A DNA stretch of 64,000 bases from Sphingomonas lenta. GTDB lineage: Bacteria > Pseudomonadota > Alphaproteobacteria > Sphingomonadales > Sphingomonadaceae. The notes under the pieces were generated by a model. The model ran no database searches and had not been told where the DNA came from. It was given only the letters and a program-made list of their open reading frames with translations. Below, piece after piece: positions 1 through 7,903 of the stretch (positions are counted from its first letter, which is position 1; each line of letters opens with the position of its first letter). The stretch spans positions 62,001 through 126,000 of the forward strand of contig NZ_NSLI01000001.1 in the NCBI RefSeq assembly GCF_002288825.1. Direction: 5' to 3'. The translations under genes and the position numbers were made by a program.

Positions 1-221
1 TCGAGCGCGCGGCCGTGGCCGACGCGCGGGTGGCGGGCCGCGAGGCTCGCGTGTCCGTCCGCTTCGACGCGCTGATCGCCGCCGTTACGCGCGACGCGGA
101 AGGCAAGGTCGTCGCCGGGTCGATGGACGATGCGGTCGAGACGCACGACGTGTGGACCTTCACGCGGACGCTGGGCGCGCCCGACCCGAACTGGAAGCTC
201 GCGGACACCGACGAAGCCTGA
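1..221 (+). CDS. Tim44-like domain protein, C-terminal fragment
   Basis: The reading frame is open from the left edge (first full codon at 3) and stops at 221, so only about 72 C-terminal residues are present. The visible part alternates basic and hydrophobic stretches around VRFDALIAAV and ends with a DVWTFTR segment and a tryptophan-containing tail, as in the C-terminal fold of bacterial Tim44/TimA-like proteins. These are membrane-associated proteins often placed directly upstream of mltA in sphingomonads. Its stop shares one base with the mltA start (TGATG), suggesting translational coupling. The family call rests on a short fragment plus context and needs the upstream sequence. Confidence 0.6.
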   Translation, partial: ERAAVADARVAGREARVSVRFDALIAAVTRDAEGKVVAGSMDDAVETHDVWTFTRTLGAPDPNWKLADTDEA

Positions 222-1525
222 TGCGGAATGTCGCCGCGCTGACGACCGGGCTGCTGCTCGCGGCCTGTGTCGGCGGGGGTACGCCGCCTCCGTCTGCTCG
301 TTCCGCCCCGGTCGCCGCTCCCGCGCCGCGCGCGCCTGTTACGCGTAGCGCCGGCGCGCCGGCCGTGTGGCCGCCGGCCCCCGTGGTGCGGATCACGCCC
401 GCGACGCCGTTGCCGGCGGCTCCGGCGGTGGTGCCCGCGGGTGCGGCGACGGCCGCCGCGTCGGGTGTGCTGCCTGGGCCGCGCGTCGCGGACCTGCCGA
501 TGACCGAGGCGCAGGCGGAAGCCGGGCGCGTCGCGTTCCTGACGAGCTGTCCCGGGCTCCAGCGCCGCACGGACGCGTCGGGCCTGGCGCGCGGGGCCGA
601 CTGGAAGCCGGCCTGCGACGCGGCGCGCGCGGTCCAGCCGGGCGGCGCGCGCGACTTTTTCGCCCGCTATTTCGAGGCGGTGCAGGTCGGCGACGGCAAG
701 GCGTTCGCGACCGGTTATTACGAACCGGAGATCGCGGGCTCGCGCGAGCGTCGGCCCGGCTACGACGTGCCGATCTACGCGCGGCCCGACGACCTGGTCG
801 ACGTCGATCTCGGCCAGTTCGCCGACAATCTGAAAGGCCGCACGATCCGTGGGCGCGTGGCCGGCGCGAAGTTCGTGCCCTATTACGAGCGCACGCAGAT
901 CGAGGAGGGCGCGCTCGACGGCAAGGCGCGCGTGCTGGCCTGGGCGGCGGACCCTGTCGAGTTCTTCTTCCTGCAGATCCAGGGTTCGGGGCGGCTCAGG
1001 CTGCCTGACGGGTCGGTGATGCGGATCGGCTACGACACGCAGAACGGGCGGGCCTACACCGGCATCGGGCAGCTGATGCGGCAGCGCGGGCTGCTCGCAC
1101 CCGGGCAGGCGTCGATGCAGGGGATCGTCGCGTGGCTGCGCGCGAACCCGGAAGCTGGGCGCGATCTGATGCGCGAGAACAAGAGCTTCGTCTTCTTCCG
1201 CGAGATCACCACGGAGCCGATCGGCGCGATGGGTTACCCGGTCACGGGTCGGGTGAGCGCGGCGGCGGACCCCAAGTTTACGCCGCTGGGCGCGCCCGTG
1301 TTCCTGTCGCTCGACCGCGCGGACGCGACGGGGCTGTGGGTAGCACAAGATACGGGCGGCGCGATCAAGGGCGCCAACCGCTACGACACCTTCTGGGGCG
1401 CAGGCGCGGAGGCCGAGGCGATCGCAGGCGGCATGTCCGGGCGGGGCACGGCGTTCCTGCTGCTGCCCGTGGGCACGCTCGCGCGGCTGGGAGGGGCCGG
1501 TGGCGGGGCGTTCGCTCAGCCCTGA
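221..1525 (+). CDS. mltA: Membrane-bound lytic murein transglycosylase A
   Basis: A 434-residue lipoprotein that cleaves peptidoglycan glycan strands and forms 1,6-anhydromuropeptides. The start at 221 is chosen because it gives a clear lipoprotein signal (TGLLLAAC, lipidated Cys16) and overlaps the preceding stop by one base; upstream in-frame starts would bury the signal. After a Pro/Ala-rich linker to about residue 120, the MltA domain carries TGYYEPEI and a core running through IQGSGRL. The C-terminal 3D domain has AQDTGGAIKG and a DTFWG segment containing conserved aspartates of the barrel. The end overlaps the following smr gene by 26 bp. Family assignment is firm; in vivo role is by homology. 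Confidence 0.95.
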   Translation: MRNVAALTTGLLLAACVGGGTPPPSARSAPVAAPAPRAPVTRSAGAPAVWPPAPVVRITPATPLPAAPAVVPAGAATAAASGVLPGPRVADLPMTEAQAEAGRVAFLTSCPGLQRRTDASGLARGADWKPACDAARAVQPGGARDFFARYFEAVQVGDGKAFATGYYEPEIAGSRERRPGYDVPIYARPDDLVDVDLGQFADNLKGRTIRGRVAGAKFVPYYERTQIEEGALDGKARVLAWAADPVEFFFLQIQGSGRLRLPDGSVMRIGYDTQNGRAYTGIGQLMRQRGLLAPGQASMQGIVAWLRANPEAGRDLMRENKSFVFFREITTEPIGAMGYPVTGRVSAAADPKFTPLGAPVFLSLDRADATGLWVAQDTGGAIKGANRYDTFWGAGAEAEAIAGGMSGRGTAFLLLPVGTLARLGGAGGGAFAQP

Positions 1526-2033
1526 CGAGGACGCGCTCTGGCGCCGGGTGATGACGAGCGTGCGGCCGTTGCGGGCGGTAGCACCTACCGCCGCGCCGCC
1601 GGTCCACAAACCCGAGCCGGTCAGGGTAGCGGTCGCGCCGAAGCCCGCGCCATTGCCGCCGCCGAGGAAGGTCGCGGGGCCGGGCACGACGCTGGACGGC
1701 GGATGGGACCGGCGGCTCGGCCGCGGCACGGTCGCGCCCGACGACGTGGTCGACCTGCACGGGCATACGCTGAGCTCGGCGCACGCGCTGCTCGACGCCA
1801 GCCTGGAACGCGCGGTGGCGCGGGGCGACCGTGTGATCCTGCTCGTCACCGGCAAGCCGCCCCGGCCCGAGAGCGAGCGCCCGCACGCGCGCGGTGCCAT
1901 CCGCGCGGCGGTGGCGGACTGGCTCGCGGCGTCGCGGCATGCGGGGCATATCGCGGCGGTGAGGGGCGCGCACCCGAAGCACGGGGGGACGGGGGCGCTG
2001 TACATCGTCCTCAGGCGGGCTCGGGGAGCGTAG
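1500..2033 (+). CDS. Smr/MutS2-type endonuclease domain protein
   Basis: A 177-residue protein whose C-terminal half is a stand-alone Smr domain: the DLHG motif (about residues 81-84) is followed by a helix, the strand RVILLVTGK, and a conserved GTGALYIVLRR end. The N-terminal 70 residues are Pro/Ala-rich and look disordered. Smr domains are nucleic-acid nicking or RNA-cleaving modules related to the MutS2 C-terminus; the substrate here is unknown. The GTG start lies inside the mltA end, so the two are probably co-translated. No ATP-binding MutS part is present, so it is not a mismatch repair protein. Confidence 0.85.
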   Translation: MAGRSLSPDEDALWRRVMTSVRPLRAVAPTAAPPVHKPEPVRVAVAPKPAPLPPPRKVAGPGTTLDGGWDRRLGRGTVAPDDVVDLHGHTLSSAHALLDASLERAVARGDRVILLVTGKPPRPESERPHARGAIRAAVADWLAASRHAGHIAAVRGAHPKHGGTGALYIVLRRARGA

Positions 2034-2071
2034 GCCGAGTCGCGACTGCCTGGTCGCAGCGACTGCGCCTG

Positions 2072-2166
2072 CCCCGGCGAAGGCCGGGGTCCAGCTAGGG
2101 CCACGTCGCAAGCGTGGGCGATCACCCACGAAGGCCATCGTTACTGGGCCCCGGCCTTCGCCGGGG
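2072..2166. repeat. Inverted pair of CCCCGGCGAAGGCCGGGG palindromes
   Basis: Two copies of the same 18-base near-palindrome (2072-2089 and, in opposite orientation, 2149-2166) flank about 60 bp. The spacer 2034-2423 contains no convincing gene; it holds this pair and the next element (2215-2299). The layout resembles REP/REPIN-type dispersed palindromes, but no associated transposase is visible here. Confidence 0.6.
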
Positions 2167-2214
2167 AAGGCCTACTTACTCGACGCGACAAACCGAGTGC
2201 GTGGCACTTCCGGT

Positions 2215-2299
2215 CGTCACCCCAGCGGAAGCTGGGGTCGTGAGCCGAGAGGGCACCCGGTCCGAACCACTCGATCCCAGCTTGCGCTGGGATGACGAG
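2215..2299 (+). repeat. Paired-palindrome element, family A copy 1
   Basis: An 85-bp element made of hairpin ACCCCAGCGGAAGCTGGGGT, a roughly 35-bp spacer, and hairpin ATCCCAGCTTGCGCTGGGAT ending in GACGAG. A close relative lies at 62830-62916 in reverse orientation, with spacer words such as GCACCCGG conserved, so this is a mobile or dispersed repeat and not merely a terminator. Confidence 0.7.
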
Positions 2300-2423
2300 C
2301 TTGGGGCTGACGATGTGAAAGACCAGCGGCCCGGACAGGGCCGAGTCGCCGGAGAGCGTGGCACGTGTGGAGGGCTGTAGGACAGCGGTTTCAGCGAGGT
2401 CTGCTTGCAACCCTCAATGGAAG

Positions 2424-2810
2424 TCAGGTGCAGTTCGTCGCAACCAAGGGCTTAGACGAGGCTAGATGCGCCTTATCAAGCCTCCACTCGTCCCAGTCGA
2501 GGTGCAGAACGAAAACGAAGTCCAAGTCGCTTCGCAGCTGTCCATGAGCTGCCCGGCTAGCGCGCAGGCGACGGCTGTCCACCTTGCCTCGGAGGACCTT
2601 CCGAATTGAGATGTCCATTTCGTACAGCCCATGACTGAGGGCGTCTTCTGGACCAGATAGGTCGGTGTAGCTGAGCGTCTCGGCGCGCCCGATCAGAACG
2701 AGGTCACCACAGCCGTACTCGACCAAGGGTCGCTCATCCAGCGACATGCTGGCGCATCCGCAAAGCAGCAATGATATCAGCGAGATCGGCTGAAACATGT
2801 GCGAAAGCAT
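2424..2810 (-). CDS. Small hypothetical lipoprotein
   Basis: I do not recognise the family. The start at 2810 gives 128 residues with a hydrophobic signal and lipobox LLLCGC, so the product is probably an outer- or inner-membrane lipoprotein. The mature part is hydrophilic and ends DEWRLDKAHLASSKPLVATNCT; a second cysteine lies near the C-terminus. A longer frame reaching 2933 would translate a repeat-derived hairpin and is rejected as the start. Base composition is visibly less GC-rich than in neighbouring genes, which fits an accessory gene. The dapE stop is about 120 bp upstream on the same strand. Confidence 0.5.
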   Translation of the reverse strand: MLSHMFQPISLISLLLCGCASMSLDERPLVEYGCGDLVLIGRAETLSYTDLSGPEDALSHGLYEMDISIRKVLRGKVDSRRLRASRAAHGQLRSDLDFVFVLHLDWDEWRLDKAHLASSKPLVATNCT

Positions 2811-2903
2811 CTGACGACCCCACTTTTCACGCACCCGCTTTCCATACGAAACGGTTCTCCGGAACTCATATCTCGTGCCTATGCTGGCGGAAAGGTAAGC
2901 GGG

Positions 2904-2928
2904 ACCCCGGCTCAAGGCCGGGGTGACG
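2904..2928 (-). repeat. Half-element of repeat family B
   Basis: The single palindrome ACCCCGGCTCAAGGCCGGGG followed by TGACG matches, in reverse orientation, the left half of the 4065-4171 and 39609-39714 elements. It sits immediately downstream of the dapE stop and could also act as a transcript 3' hairpin. Confidence 0.5.
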
Positions 2929-2929
2929 G

Positions 2930-4048
2930 TCACCTCGTGAGCGCCCGCGCGATCACGTCGGCGTAGATGTCGGTCAGCGCTTCGAGGTCGTCCACCGCGA
3001 CGGCTTCGTCAACTTGGTGCATCGTCGCATTTAGGAGACCGAACTCGACCACCGGGCAGAGTTTCGACAGGAAGCGCGCGTCTGACGTGCCGCCGGTGGT
3101 GGAGAGCTCGGGCTGGAGGCCGGTTCGGCGCTCGATTGAGGCGGACACGAGCGTGGAGAGGGGGCCGGGTTCGGTCAGGAACGCCTCACCGGAGACGATG
3201 CCGCGGACGCTCGCTTGCGGAGCGTGGCGGGCGACGATCGCGCGGATGCGGTCGATCAGGTCGTCCCCGCGCTGCTCGTCGTTGAAGCGGATGGAGAGGC
3301 GCGCGGTCGCGGCGGCGGGGATGACGTTGGTGGCGGGGTTGCCGACGTGGAGGTCGGTGAACTCGATGTTCGACGGCTGGAACCAGCGGTTGCCGCGGTC
3401 GAGCTCGATCGCGTCGATCTCTCGAAGCGCAGCCACGAGCTTGGGGATCGGGTTGTCGGCGAGGTGCGGGTAGGCGACGTGGCCCTGGCGGCCGGGGACG
3501 TCGATCCAGATGTTGACGGAGCCGCGGCGGCCGATCTTGACGGTGTCGCCGAGGCGGCGGGCGGAGGTGGGCTCGCCGACCAAGCATTGCGCAGGTTTGA
3601 GCCCACGCTCGGCCATGCGGGTGATCAGCGCGCGGGTGCCGTGGACGGCCGGCCCTTCCTCGTCGCCGGTGAGGATCAGGCTGAGCGTGCCGATGCGCGG
3701 GGCTCGGTCGGCAGCGGCGATGAAGGCGGCGACCGCGCCCTTCATGTCGACGGCGCCGCGGCCGTAGAGGAGGCCGCCTCGGACTTCGCCGGACCAGGGG
3801 TCGCCGCGCCAGCCCTCTCCGGGGGGCACGACGTCGAGGTGGCCGGCGAAGGCGAAGTGCGGGCCGCCGTCGCCGCGGACGGCGAGCAGGTTCTCGACGG
3901 GGCCGTCGGGGGCTTCGCCCGCGGTGAAGCGGTCGACGTGGAAACCTTGAGCGGCGAGCGCGGCTTCGGCGACGTCGAACACGGGGCCGCGGGCGGGGGT
4001 GACGCTCTCGGCGCGGAGCAGGGCTTGGGCGAGGGGGAGGGGGTTCAC
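2930..4048 (-). CDS. dapE: Succinyl-diaminopimelate desuccinylase
   Basis: A 372-residue cytosolic M20 metallopeptidase-family enzyme that hydrolyses N-succinyl-LL-2,6-diaminopimelate to LL-diaminopimelate in lysine and peptidoglycan-precursor synthesis. Di-zinc ligands and catalytic residues are visible: His70 and Asp72 in AGHLDVVPP, Asp101 in GRGAVDMKG, Glu130-Glu131 in TGDEEG, Glu159 in VGEPT, and a late His in TMHQVDE. The lid/dimerisation domain lies around residues 180-290. Length is normal for the family. The start is GTG. It stands alone here, flanked on both sides by family-B repeats, with no other dap gene in view. Confidence 0.95.
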   Translation of the reverse strand: MNPLPLAQALLRAESVTPARGPVFDVAEAALAAQGFHVDRFTAGEAPDGPVENLLAVRGDGGPHFAFAGHLDVVPPGEGWRGDPWSGEVRGGLLYGRGAVDMKGAVAAFIAAADRAPRIGTLSLILTGDEEGPAVHGTRALITRMAERGLKPAQCLVGEPTSARRLGDTVKIGRRGSVNIWIDVPGRQGHVAYPHLADNPIPKLVAALREIDAIELDRGNRWFQPSNIEFTDLHVGNPATNVIPAAATARLSIRFNDEQRGDDLIDRIRAIVARHAPQASVRGIVSGEAFLTEPGPLSTLVSASIERRTGLQPELSTTGGTSDARFLSKLCPVVEFGLLNATMHQVDEAVAVDDLEALTDIYADVIARALTR

Positions 4049-4064
4049 GCGCTCACACTCTCTG

Positions 4065-4171
4065 CGTCACCCCGGGCTTGACCCGGGGTCCATGCGCGGC
4101 TCCTCTGTTCGGGACCGTCGTTCGCATCCAAACGGACGCGCGTGGATGCCGGATCAAGTCCGGCATGACGG
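4065..4171 (+). repeat. Paired-palindrome element, family B copy 1
   Basis: A 107-bp element between dapE and the cupin gene. The left hairpin is CACCCCGGGCTTGACCCGGGG; the right hairpin is GCCGGATCAAGTCCGGC followed by ATGACGG. A near-identical element is at 39609-39714 in the same orientation, including GCGGAC-containing spacer words. Confidence 0.75.
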
Positions 4172-4194
4172 AAGTGGGGAGGACCGAAGCCGCC

Positions 4195-4641
4195 ATGCCC
4201 AAGCTGAACCTCGACGCGATCCCGGCGACCAACGCGACCGGCTACCCGCCCCAGTACGCCGAGGCGGTGCGGGGGCGGTGGTACAAGCGGCTGGGGCCGG
4301 CGGGCGGGCTGTCCGAGTTCGGGGTGAGCCACGTCACGCTTGAGCCGGGTGCGTGGTCGTCGCAGCGGCACTGGCACGAGGGTGAGGACGAGGCCGTCGT
4401 GATGCTGGCGGGCGAGGCGGTGCTGGTCGACGACGCGGGCGAGCAGGTCATGCGGGCGGGCGACGTCGCGACCTTTCCCAAGGGCGACGGCAACGGGCAT
4501 GTGCTCCAGAACCGCTCGGCGGAGCCGTGCGTGTTCGTCGCGATCGGACGGCCGGCGGCGAGCGACTGCCACTATCCCGACATCGACATGCACCTGTTCG
4601 ACGGGCGGGGCTTCCGCCGCAAGGACGGCTCGAGCTTCTAG
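4195..4641 (+). CDS. Cupin domain protein
   Basis: A 148-residue single-domain cupin. The first cupin motif is visible as HWHEGEDEAVVMLAGE and the second as GDVATFPKGDGNGHVLQNRS, giving the His/Glu set expected to bind one metal ion. The start at 4195 follows a GGGAGGA ribosome site; an upstream in-frame start would read through the family-B repeat. Members of this group are often annotated as mannose-6-phosphate-isomerase-like or as transcription-factor-type cupins; the substrate cannot be told. It appears monocistronic. Confidence 0.85.
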   Translation: MPKLNLDAIPATNATGYPPQYAEAVRGRWYKRLGPAGGLSEFGVSHVTLEPGAWSSQRHWHEGEDEAVVMLAGEAVLVDDAGEQVMRAGDVATFPKGDGNGHVLQNRSAEPCVFVAIGRPAASDCHYPDIDMHLFDGRGFRRKDGSSF

Positions 4642-4690
4642 ACCATATCGGCATTCAGCACTGGAACGGGTCCGCGCCATCAGCCCGTTG

Positions 4691-4790
4691 CCGTCATGCT
4701 GAACTCGTTTCAGCATCCAGGGCCGTGCGGACGACCCAGGCTCAGTCGCACGTACCGCGCTGGATCCTGAAACAAGTTCAGGATGACGGC
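4691..4790 (+). repeat. Paired-palindrome element, family C
   Basis: A 100-bp intergenic element between the convergent cupin and GST genes: hairpin ATGCTGAACTCGTTTCAGCAT, a short spacer, then hairpin ATCCTGAAACAAGTTCAGGAT ending GACGGC. The architecture is the same as families A and B, but no second copy was seen in this window. Confidence 0.6.
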
Positions 4791-4844
4791 GGGGGAAGGA
4801 TAGGCGTTCCACTCGCCGACATAGGGGGTCGATACGACTTGACA

Positions 4845-5510
4845 TCAGCTGGTGGCCGGCTGCTCGTACTGCTGGATGACCCAGTCTTCCTCCTGCGCGC
4901 CGGCGATCCAGTCCTGCATGCACTTGTGGTTGAGGACCGCGTCCATGTAAGGAAGCGCGAACCGGGCGACGGGGAGCTGGTAGGTGACGATGCGCGTCAC
5001 CACGGGCGCGTACATGATGTCGGCGGCACTCCACTCGCCGAACAGGAAGTCGCCCGTCCCGCCGAACCGTGCGCGCGCCTGCGCCCAGAGCTCCATGATG
5101 CGGGCGAGTTCGGCGAGCACGTCGTCGTCGGGGCGCTTGGCCGGGAACTGCTGGCGGATGTTCATGGCGTGCTTGCGGCGCAGGCTTGTGAACCCTGAGT
5201 GCATCTCGGCGGCCATGGAGCGCGCCATCGCGCGGGCGGCGTCGTCGGCGGGCCAGAAGCGGTCGCGGCCGACCTTGTCGGCGAGATACTCGACGATCGC
5301 CAGGCTGTCCCAGACGACCGCGTCGCCGTCCCACAGGATCGGGACCTTGCCGCTGGATGGCGCGAACTCCGCGCCCTCGCGGCGCTTGTCCCAGTCCTGG
5401 TCGTAGAGGGGGACGACCACCTCTTCGAAGGGGAGGCCGGAGTGCTTGCACGCGAGCCAGCCGCGCAAAGACCAGGATGAGTAGGCCTTGTTGCCGATGA
5501 TCAGCTTCAT
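4845..5510 (-). CDS. Glutathione S-transferase family protein
   Basis: A 221-residue cytosolic GST. The N-terminal thioredoxin fold begins MKLIIGNKAYSSWSLRG, where the serines of SSWS are the likely catalytic type, and contains the glutathione-contacting cis-Pro segment GKVPILWDGDAVVWDSLAI. The all-helical C-terminal domain follows from about residue 85. The start at 5510 is the canonical N-terminus; a longer upstream frame lacks homology. It lies 37 bp downstream of the ATP-grasp-like gene on the same strand and may be co-transcribed. The substrate is unknown. Confidence 0.85.
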   Translation of the reverse strand: MKLIIGNKAYSSWSLRGWLACKHSGLPFEEVVVPLYDQDWDKRREGAEFAPSSGKVPILWDGDAVVWDSLAIVEYLADKVGRDRFWPADDAARAMARSMAAEMHSGFTSLRRKHAMNIRQQFPAKRPDDDVLAELARIMELWAQARARFGGTGDFLFGEWSAADIMYAPVVTRIVTYQLPVARFALPYMDAVLNHKCMQDWIAGAQEEDWVIQQYEQPATS

Positions 5511-5547
5511 GGCGCCGCGGCCTAAGGCACGCGGCGGCGCGGGGCAA

Positions 5548-6888
5548 TCACCGGAGTTTCTTGTCGACCATCGCCTGGAACGCCGCAGAGACGCGCTCCG
5601 CATTCCCGTCGGCCGGGCCGAGGTCGTGGCGCATGGCGGCGTCGAGCCCGAACACCAGGACGCCGTCGGCGGTCGGCGCGAAGTCGACGCCGACGTAATC
5701 GAGCCGCGTCGCGACGCAGACGGCGCGGAGCGCGGACCAGCGGCGCGCGCCAAGCAGCTTGGCGGGATCGGCGAGATAGTCGCGCTCGTCGTCGCGCAGG
5801 CGCTCGTCGGCGAGCATCGCGCGGCGATCGGTCGAACGGACGCGCCACTCGTCGGAGCCGAGCAAGGCGACCGGCACGAGCTTGCCGTCGACCAGGACGG
5901 CGCGCGCCTTGCGATAGGTGCCGTGCGCGTCGCGGGCGTCCTCGAAGGAGGCGATGTGGAAGTCGGTCGCGGAGGCGAGCCGCGCCGTCAGCGCGTCGCG
6001 GTCGGCGACGAGCTCCAGCGGCTCCGTGCCGACCTCGCGGGCGAGGAAGGGGTAGGCGAAGTCCCGCTCGATCGCTTCCGCCGACGCGTCGCGACCGTAG
6101 CGCCTGACGGTGGGGAAGCGCACGCTGGCGATGCCGCCCATCAGCGCCGCGGCGCGGTCGGGCGCGGTGCGGGCCACGGCTTCGGGACGGTTGATCACCG
6201 GCACGCGCGGTTGGGCGGCCAGATGGCGGCCGATCGCGTCGAGCGCGGGTGCGCCGAGATCGGGGCTGGCGACGGTGTTGATGATGAGCGCGGGCGTGCC
6301 GGCGACGGCGAACGACCGCTCGTCGTCGAACAGGTTGACGGCGGCGATCCGGCGCGCGGAGACGTCGATCAGGCGCTCGAGCGGGAGATGGCCTCCCTTG
6401 AACCTGCCCACGAAACCGCGCTCGCCCCGGAAGCGCAGCTCGAATCGGGCCGCGTCCATGCTGCGGGTCTTGAGGATCAGCGGCGCGTCGGGCGCGGAGG
6501 GCGACATGACCACGGGCGCGGCCTTGGCGGCGATGCGGCGCAGCGCGGCGGCGGTGGCCGGGTCGCCCGCTTCCAGCCGCAGCGCCGAGCGGGTCAGCAG
6601 CGTTTCGTAGTCGTAGCGCGGGCCGGCGAGGTCGAGCAACTCCTCGGCCTGGGCGAACGCGCCGACGCGCACCGCGTCGAAGGCGAGCGCCGCGAGGCCG
6701 TCCGGGCTGCCGCCGACGAGCCGCAGCACCGCCTCCTTGGCGAGCGCGGCCTGCCGCTCGTTCCCGAGCGCCACCATCTCGTACCACAGCCGCAGCCGCG
6801 CGAGCGGGCTGTGCGGCGTCGCCCGGATCATGGCGAGGGCGTCGATGGGGCTGGCCGGGCCGGCGGCGCGGATCGTGTCGTGGCGCAT
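5548..6888 (-). CDS. Probable ATP-grasp-like protein with helical N-terminus
   Basis: A 446-residue protein that I recognise only in outline. The N-terminal ~110 residues are Ala/Leu-rich helices with TPR-like spacing (for example ALAFDAVRVGAFAQAEELLDL). The C-terminal ~250 residues contain features of an ATP-grasp fold: a central YPFLAREVG segment before an acidic stretch, a DGKLVPVALLGSDEWRV segment resembling ATP-grasp strands, and GVDFAPTADGVLVFGLDAAMR, which parallels the metal-binding end of such enzymes, although the usual Glu-x-Asn is replaced. Function is unknown; peptide or acyl ligase is a possibility. No signal peptide is seen. Confidence 0.6.
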   Translation of the reverse strand: MRHDTIRAAGPASPIDALAMIRATPHSPLARLRLWYEMVALGNERQAALAKEAVLRLVGGSPDGLAALAFDAVRVGAFAQAEELLDLAGPRYDYETLLTRSALRLEAGDPATAAALRRIAAKAAPVVMSPSAPDAPLILKTRSMDAARFELRFRGERGFVGRFKGGHLPLERLIDVSARRIAAVNLFDDERSFAVAGTPALIINTVASPDLGAPALDAIGRHLAAQPRVPVINRPEAVARTAPDRAAALMGGIASVRFPTVRRYGRDASAEAIERDFAYPFLAREVGTEPLELVADRDALTARLASATDFHIASFEDARDAHGTYRKARAVLVDGKLVPVALLGSDEWRVRSTDRRAMLADERLRDDERDYLADPAKLLGARRWSALRAVCVATRLDYVGVDFAPTADGVLVFGLDAAMRHDLGPADGNAERVSAAFQAMVDKKLR

Positions 6889-6941
6889 GCGCCCCGCCTA
6901 AGCCGTGCGCGTAAAGAAGCGGTGCACGCGGCGGCGCGGCG

Positions 6942-7808
6942 TCAGCCGCCGGGCGTCCCGCTCCGCGACACGTCCCAGGTGGCCAGCGTCGCGCCGGTGG
7001 TCGGGTTCTCGATCGCGACCTCGGCGAAGGAGACGGAGACGAGGCAGGTCGGGCGGCGTTCGGGGCCGCCGACGGCGCGGCAGACGATCGGGCCGTCGCC
7101 GGGCGCGGGGGTGACGCGGCCGGTGAGGCGCAGACGCAGCCCCTGGGCGAGGCTTAACGCGTCGGGCGCGACGCGCTCGGTCGCCTCGAACGCCTCGCCG
7201 CGGCTGCGGCCCAGGCGAGAGCCGCCGACGGTGTGAAACTGCGCGACGGCCAGCGTCTGCTCGTCGGGCGCGCCGCCCGCGCCGAGCGTCGGGTTCGACG
7301 GACAGGCGTCGCTCACCGTCCAGGGCCGCGGGATCCAGAAGCCTTCGACGGTCTCCACCTGCTCGACGGACCGGAGCGGGACCCACGCGCTGGGCTCCCA
7401 GAGGACGGGCTGGGCGCGGACGCGCAGGGTTTCCGCGGCTTCGTCGTAGCGCCAGCCGAGCGGCGCGTTCAGCACCGCCGACGGTCCCGCGCAGCCGAAC
7501 GCCATGCTGAGCTCGAACCGACGGCCCGCCAGTTCGGCGACTTGCGCCGGCGCGGGCCCGCCGGACGCGAAGGCGTCGGCCGCGAGCCGGGCAGCCTCGA
7601 GCAGCGCCGCGCGGTCGAGCGCCGTCCGGACGACGGGGGTGGGCGAGGGGGTCGGCGTCGGAACGGGGAGGGGCGCGGGGGTGGCGACCGGTGCGGGCTC
7701 GGGCGCGGCGGCGCGGCCGAGCAGGAAACCCGCCGCCAGCAGGCCCAGCGACGCCGCGACGCCGCCCGCGAGCGCGAGGCGGCTGGTTCTGCGGCTTGGC
7801 TCCACCAT
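6942..7808 (-). CDS. Hypothetical membrane-anchored protein
   Basis: A 288-residue protein of unknown family. It has one N-terminal hydrophobic segment (about residues 11-32, ALAGGVAASLGLLAAGFLLG), then a Pro/Thr/Ala-rich linker (to about 60) and a soluble C-terminal domain with two cysteines near FGCAG and SDACPS and two more near PIVCRAVGG and RRPTCLVSV, suggesting a disulfide-stabilised periplasmic domain. It is divergent from the SLC13-type permease gene that starts at 7904. No enzymatic motif was found. Confidence 0.7.
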   Translation of the reverse strand: MVEPSRRTSRLALAGGVAASLGLLAAGFLLGRAAAPEPAPVATPAPLPVPTPTPSPTPVVRTALDRAALLEAARLAADAFASGGPAPAQVAELAGRRFELSMAFGCAGPSAVLNAPLGWRYDEAAETLRVRAQPVLWEPSAWVPLRSVEQVETVEGFWIPRPWTVSDACPSNPTLGAGGAPDEQTLAVAQFHTVGGSRLGRSRGEAFEATERVAPDALSLAQGLRLRLTGRVTPAPGDGPIVCRAVGGPERRPTCLVSVSFAEVAIENPTTGATLATWDVSRSGTPGG

Positions 7809-7903
7809 GCCCCGCTGATAGCAGATCGGGGCTGGACCTCCACCCCGGAGGTTTGACCGGGAGCATCCGCCATCGGCCCGTCCGCCCCACGAGACCGGCG
7901 CGC

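Noticed and set aside
2072-2299. CRISPR-like array from several similar palindromes
   Set aside because: Repeats are palindromic, differ in sequence and orientation, have no regular spacers and no cas gene is near.
5488-7236. 582-codon plus-strand open frame over the ATP-grasp-like gene
   Set aside because: Arg/Gly/Ala-rich shadow without motifs or a ribosome site, crossing two real gene boundaries.
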